Part shown: piece by piece, positions 18,573 through 21,599 of the stretch
Position numbering within the stretch: position 1 is the first letter of the stretch
Layout of the letters: the number at the start of each line of letters is the position of its first letter
DNA from: Chara braunii
Lineage: Eukaryota; Streptophyta; Charophyceae; Charales; Characeae
Direction: 5' to 3'
Assembly (NCBI GenBank): GCA_003427395.1
Contig: BFEA01000225.1
Coordinates: 1,561,661-1,583,259 of the forward strand
Length of the DNA: 21,599 nucleotides
Program-made: the position numbers and the translations under genes
The notes under the pieces: generated by a model
Database searches by the model: none
Told to the model about the DNA's origin: nothing
The model's input: only the letters and a program-made list of their open reading frames with translations

Positions 18573-18749
18573 TGTTGTTATTTTTGCGAAGCAATATCGC
18601 AAGTCTATTCAGTTCCTATGCATCCTAGTGGCGAAGGGTACGTCGAGTGGGTAGACTGTGAGCGGTGTGTCTCTCGGGCCCATCATGGCTCCTGTATCCA
18701 ATATAGAAACGCAGGCAAACCCTGATTATGTCCATTGTGTCGAACCGAT
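18573..18749 (+). pseudogene. PHD-finger-like Cys/His motif between RNase H and integrase
   Basis: In the pol frame the residues run CYFC (18576-18587), 23 residues, CERC (18657-18668) preceded by WVD, five residues, His (18684), two residues, Cys (18693), then after 11 codons CPLC (18729-18740). That is a C4HC3 order, with the WVxCxxC word typical of PHD fingers, which read histone tail state. The codon two before CPLC is TGA (18723), one transition from TGG, and PHD fingers usually carry Trp exactly there. A stop at 18477 lies upstream and TAA 18750 downstream, both in frame. Alternatives are a RING-like or other zinc motif. The spacing before the last pair is a little short for PHD. Confidence 0.55.
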
Positions 18750-18752
18750 TAA

Positions 18753-20228
18753 ATCCCGACGGAGGCTCTGTTCCTCGAAGCCACGTCCGAAGGGCTGGAA
18801 AAGACACACAAATTTCGACGGGTAGAAGTATGGACAAATGTCGTGTTGATCGCCACAGTGGTAGGGAACTCCCTCCGAGAATTCACCAAGGAAGGCCGGA
18901 GGCGAGCTAACGAGAGGGTACGAGATTACCGATGGAACGACGGACGGTTAGAAAAACGAAAGACTGATGGTAGTGGGATTTGAATGTTGGTACCTCATCC
19001 GTTCATGAGGTACGATTGAGTTAAGTCGACCCTCGAAGAAACCGTCACTCATTTTGCTGTCAGAATTACGGAAGCTGCAATTGACAAAAACGAGTGGTAT
19101 TGGTCCAATATCCGGGACGATGTTAAATTCATCGTCAAAAATTGTCCGGTCTACGCGGCAGACAAGGCGCCGATTCCGCCGCCTAGGTCGATAGTGCCTA
19201 CTGTCGTCGAGCGGCCGTTCCAAAGGGTTAGCATGGACACGACAGATATTGTCGCGCCCCCTGGACCCAATAACTGCGAATATTCCGTTCTTTTGGTATT
19301 CGTGGATCATTTCTCAAAATGGATCGAAGCCTATCCATGCAAATCATGACAGACGGCGGAAGTTGTGTGGTATGTCAACCGCTTCCTCAGAATGCATCAA
19401 TGCACCGAGGAAATCCTAACGGACAATGGGGCAGAATTCCAAGGAGAAGTCTTAAGGAGCCTAGTCGTACATGGCGTCTCCATTCGCAATAAAGTTCCCC
19501 ATATGTCACAATCGAACGGACTGGTAGAGAACGCGAACCGGATGATTAAGACCGCTCTACGGCGAAATATCGCAGCTAGGGACATGAGGCCTTAGCCTGA
19601 CATCGTAGACCACATCCTAGCGATCCACCGAGGGACACCCCCTGAGTCCACCGGCCAGACCCCTTTTCAGCTACGGACCAATAGTCTGGCCTGCGTACCT
19701 CTGCCAAGCCTGAATGACGAGACGACCCTTGCGAGGCAAACCACAAGGGCAACCGTCAAAGAGAAGGCTCAGCGCGACTTAGAGCTAATGGAAAAAGCCC
19801 TCCCCGAGTTAGCCCGAAAAAGATAGCGGAGAACCGAAATGGCCCACGGACAACAGGTCCGGAGCGATGAGGCCCGAAATGGGAATACTGGGCCTCGACC
19901 CCAGTATAAATTAAGGGACATAGTGTAGGTAGGGAAATGTGCTCGCCAGGGCAAGTTAGCGCCACGACTCTTCGGGCGATTATACGTAGTCGAGCTCGGT
20001 CCTAGCGGAGTGAACACAGTGCGGCTTACGCCGGAGGTCTCAAGAAGTCGATCGGCTCGACCGATCATCCGACATGTCTCCTATCTCCAACCCTTACCTC
20101 CTTCTCCTTCTTCCTCGTCATCTACGTCATCCTTCGATTCAGAAGAGGAAGGCGACGACCTCGAACTCGACTACTCTGATTCCCCTTCCTCTCCGCCTTC
20201 GTCTCTACCTTCTTCCCCATCGCCATGA
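18753..20228 (+). pseudogene. pol: Gypsy pol: integrase and C-terminal tail, many stops
   Basis: Integrase inserts the cDNA into host DNA. One frame is kept throughout, with stops at 18981, 19017, 19347, 19593, 19824 and 19926. The zinc-binding region reads THFAVRITEAAIDKNEWYW and FIVKNCPVYAADK. The last expected Cys (CPxC) is Tyr at 19152, a G-to-A type change. The catalytic triad is intact: Asp in SMDTTD (19236), Asp in LTDNGAEF (19422) and Glu in NGLVENANRMIK (19527); D-to-E spacing is one residue short of the usual. The C-terminal domain reads PQYKLRDIV-stop-VGK and KLAPRLFGRLYVVELG. A Ser/Pro/acidic low-complexity tail ends at TGA 20226-20228. No chromodomain is visible. Confidence 0.85.
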
Positions 20229-20641
20229 GTTTTTCTACCGAGCAGGTCATTAACGAACATCTAATGAGACCCGAAGGGCATATTTCGTCGATCCGGCAGG
20301 TGCAGCGACCTCGATTGAGTCCCGATCTGCTCCGTTTCACGACTTTCTTCAGTACGGCGGACATCCACGCGGCAGTTGAATTCCGGTTTGCGCAGACCAA
20401 TGATCGAACGTGGGTGTTGGCCGAGGTGTCGTTTTTTTTGCGACTGTAGCCACCAAGCGTCAGCCACGTAACAATGATCGTCGCCTTCAACGGCGACGTT
20501 ACGACGCTGCATCCGTCCAGTCATCCAGACGCCCTCCGACAACTGCAAGTCTGGGCGCAGGACCTCATGGATGCGTGGATCCAACTGTTGGCTCGGTCAG
20601 GTGATCAGATCGATTCCACCAACGACATCGACCTTAGCTAG
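20225..20641 (+). pseudogene. Accessory reading frame A after pol, one in-frame stop
   Basis: I do not recognise this protein. Its ATG (20225-20227) overlaps the pol terminator as ATGA, so pol stop and start share bases. The frame gives MSFSTEQVINEHLMRPEGH and TFFSTADIHAAVEFRF, meets TAG at 20447, then continues coherently in the same frame with MIVAFNGDVTTLHP, an amphipathic ALRQLQVWAQDLMDAWIQLL and an acidic end, stopping at TAG 20639. It would be 138 codons including the broken one. The single stop is far less decay than in pol, relative to size about one third the stop density. An env-like role is not supported because there is no signal peptide or membrane segment. Confidence 0.5.
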
Positions 20642-20706
20642 CTCAGACTCTCTCTCTCAACGTCGGAGGTCATCATCCCAGAGCTTCTTCCCTTCGCACT
20701 GCCTCA

Positions 20707-21204
20707 ATGAACCGGCACCGTCTCTCGAGCTTCGGGCTTCCCTCTAATCTCCCTACCTTCTGGCAGCCCGCTACGGACGTACCTCTCTCTTTTCAGATCA
20801 GGCAATTGGACGTGCCGATCCTTGACGTTGGCAAGTGGCCGGAGTGGTGGAACTCGTATGTCTCGCTCAACTTCTGCCTTCTCAAAGTGACCTTCCATTG
20901 GGCAGAGCCGGTCGATAAGGACAAGGAAGATGAAGTCCCCGATGATGACGTGGAGTTGTTGATAATCCAAGCGTGGAGAACGGACACGGAAGGAGAGTTG
21001 TTGGGTATTCTGTTTGGAAAGGTGAGGGACGGCCACCTGGAGCCAATCACGAGCGGAGTTATGGTGTTCCTGGCGCAACTCCTGGGCGATCTACCTCTGG
21101 ACTATGTGTTCGATTTTCGATTCAACGTGGGTTTCGCATTGAATTATTCAACGCGCGTTAAACTCATGTCGAATCCTGTTAAAACGCGCGTTCGACGCGA
21201 ATAA
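20707..21204 (+). CDS. Accessory reading frame B after pol, intact, unrecognised
   Basis: A 165-residue uninterrupted frame starting at ATG 20707 and ending TAA 21202-21204, on the same strand as pol and 65 bp after frame A. It reads as a globular protein: ATDVPLSFQIRQLDVPIL, then WPEWWNSYVSLNFCLLKVTF, an acidic loop DKDKEDEVPDDDVE, GELLGILFGKVRDGHLEPIT, VMVFLAQLLGDLPLDYVFDF, and a basic C-terminus. It has no signal peptide, clear membrane helix or known motif. The last 20 codons cover two AACGCGCGTT palindromes and may be fortuitous. It could be a retrotransposon accessory gene or an unrelated gene the element landed beside. Confidence 0.5.
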   Translation: MNRHRLSSFGLPSNLPTFWQPATDVPLSFQIRQLDVPILDVGKWPEWWNSYVSLNFCLLKVTFHWAEPVDKDKEDEVPDDDVELLIIQAWRTDTEGELLGILFGKVRDGHLEPITSGVMVFLAQLLGDLPLDYVFDFRFNVGFALNYSTRVKLMSNPVKTRVRRE

Positions 21205-21305
21205 ACGGGTTCCGCGAACTGCGATTTTCGCGAGTTTGGGGGCGGATTTCGGGGTTTCTGAGGGCCTAGGGTGGTGTGGTGGCCTGTTGGGTACCACCTC
21301 ATGCC

Positions 21306-21340
<35 letters not shown>

Positions 21341-21526
21341 TAAAAAAACCGACCCCGACGTCGTGCAGGCATTGCAGGGCGATTTCGGGGTACCGGTGTG
21401 GGGCGGGCTGATTGTGGAACGGCTATAACGAGGGCCGTTTCACTCAGCCGCACTCATTTGCCGCGCAAACCGAAACTCGGAACGCGACGAACGCGTGCTG
21501 TGCACGACGTCCAATGCGCGCGCGCG

Positions 21527-21528
<2 letters not shown>
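21205..21528. other. Non-coding tail with AT and GC simple repeats
   Basis: No gene is seen. It contains (AT)14 at 21309-21336 and an alternating GC tract TGCGCGCGCGCGCA (21515-21528), a sequence type prone to Z-DNA. GATTTCGGGG-type words recur at about 21247 and 21380. The 3' LTR may begin in here, but no repeat of upstream sequence proves it. Confidence 0.5.

Positions 21529-21599
<71 letters not shown>
21529..21599. repeat. (AG)n dinucleotide repeat running off the window end
   Basis: Seventy-one bases of unbroken AG repeat to the last base. Its true length is unknown. Confidence 0.95.

Larger units (their letters stand above)
14169..21204 (+). mobile_element. Ty3/Gypsy LTR retrotransposon, internal region, heavily decayed
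   Basis: The order is primer site, gag, protease, RT, RNase H, integrase, which defines Ty3/Gypsy. The polyprotein is spread over three frames with at least 17 internal stops: 15509, 15864, 16787, 16826, 17132, 17390, 17765, 18195, 18477, 18723, 18750, 18981, 19017, 19347, 19593, 19824 and 19926. I could not define either LTR. No stretch after 20228 repeats the sequence before 14169, so the 3' LTR may lie beyond the window or be lost. No chromodomain is seen; the pol C-terminus is a Ser/acidic tail. Confidence 0.88.

Noticed and set aside
15509-20228. Possible stop-codon reassignment or readthrough explaining the many in-frame stops
   Set aside because: All three stop codons occur, frameshifts accompany them, and catalytic residues are also lost, so simple decay explains the data better.
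1-21599. CRISPR array, tRNA or rRNA genes, bacterial operons
   Set aside because: No regularly spaced repeats with unique spacers, no cloverleaf or rRNA-like sequence, and no ribosome-binding-site pattern were seen.

Overview
The window looks like nuclear DNA from a green-plant-lineage eukaryote. It has long non-coding stretches, abundant microsatellites, short inverted-repeat elements, a PIF/Harbinger DNA transposon, and a Ty3/Gypsy retrotransposon with an initiator-Met-tRNA-like primer site. There is no bacterial gene organisation. A charophyte alga such as Chara is my best guess, from the general look of the element proteins; I could not test it. I see no convincing host gene. Everything that reads as protein belongs, or may belong, to transposable elements.

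Region 1 (1-2383) is non-coding and repeat-rich. It starts with a nearly perfect 89-nt foldback. Two diverged copies of a short inverted-repeat element (about 154-291 and 2021-2182) follow, along with (TC)n and other simple repeats.

Region 2 (about 2384-11199) is one PIF/Harbinger-type element of about 8.8 kb. A perfect 20-bp inverted repeat pairs 2464-2483 with 11132-11151, and CCTCGG motifs cluster just inside both ends. A HARBI1-like transposase (3166-4395, +) faces two minus-strand genes. One is a Myb/SANT (trihelix) DNA-binding protein (10464-8760) broken by two frameshifts. The other is a third, unrecognised protein (7542-6028) broken by one in-frame TAG. In this family the transposase and the Myb-like protein normally act together on the element ends. 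Here the transposase has Lys where the catalytic Glu is expected, so this copy is probably dead.

Region 3 (11200-14168) is mostly non-coding. It holds a short tandem repeat, a poly-G tract and a frameshifted Cys-rich reading frame (13170-13971) that I do not recognise.

Region 4 (14169 to about 21204) is a decayed Ty3/Gypsy retrotransposon in the order PBS, gag with CCHC knuckle, protease, reverse transcriptase, RNase H, integrase. It carries at least 17 internal in-frame stops and several frameshifts. Two features stand out. A PHD-finger-like Cys/His motif lies in frame between RNase H and integrase. Two extra reading frames (20225-20641 and 20707-21204) follow pol, and the first starts with an ATGA overlap on the pol stop codon. 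Neither LTR could be delimited. The window ends in AT, GC and (GA)n simple repeats.
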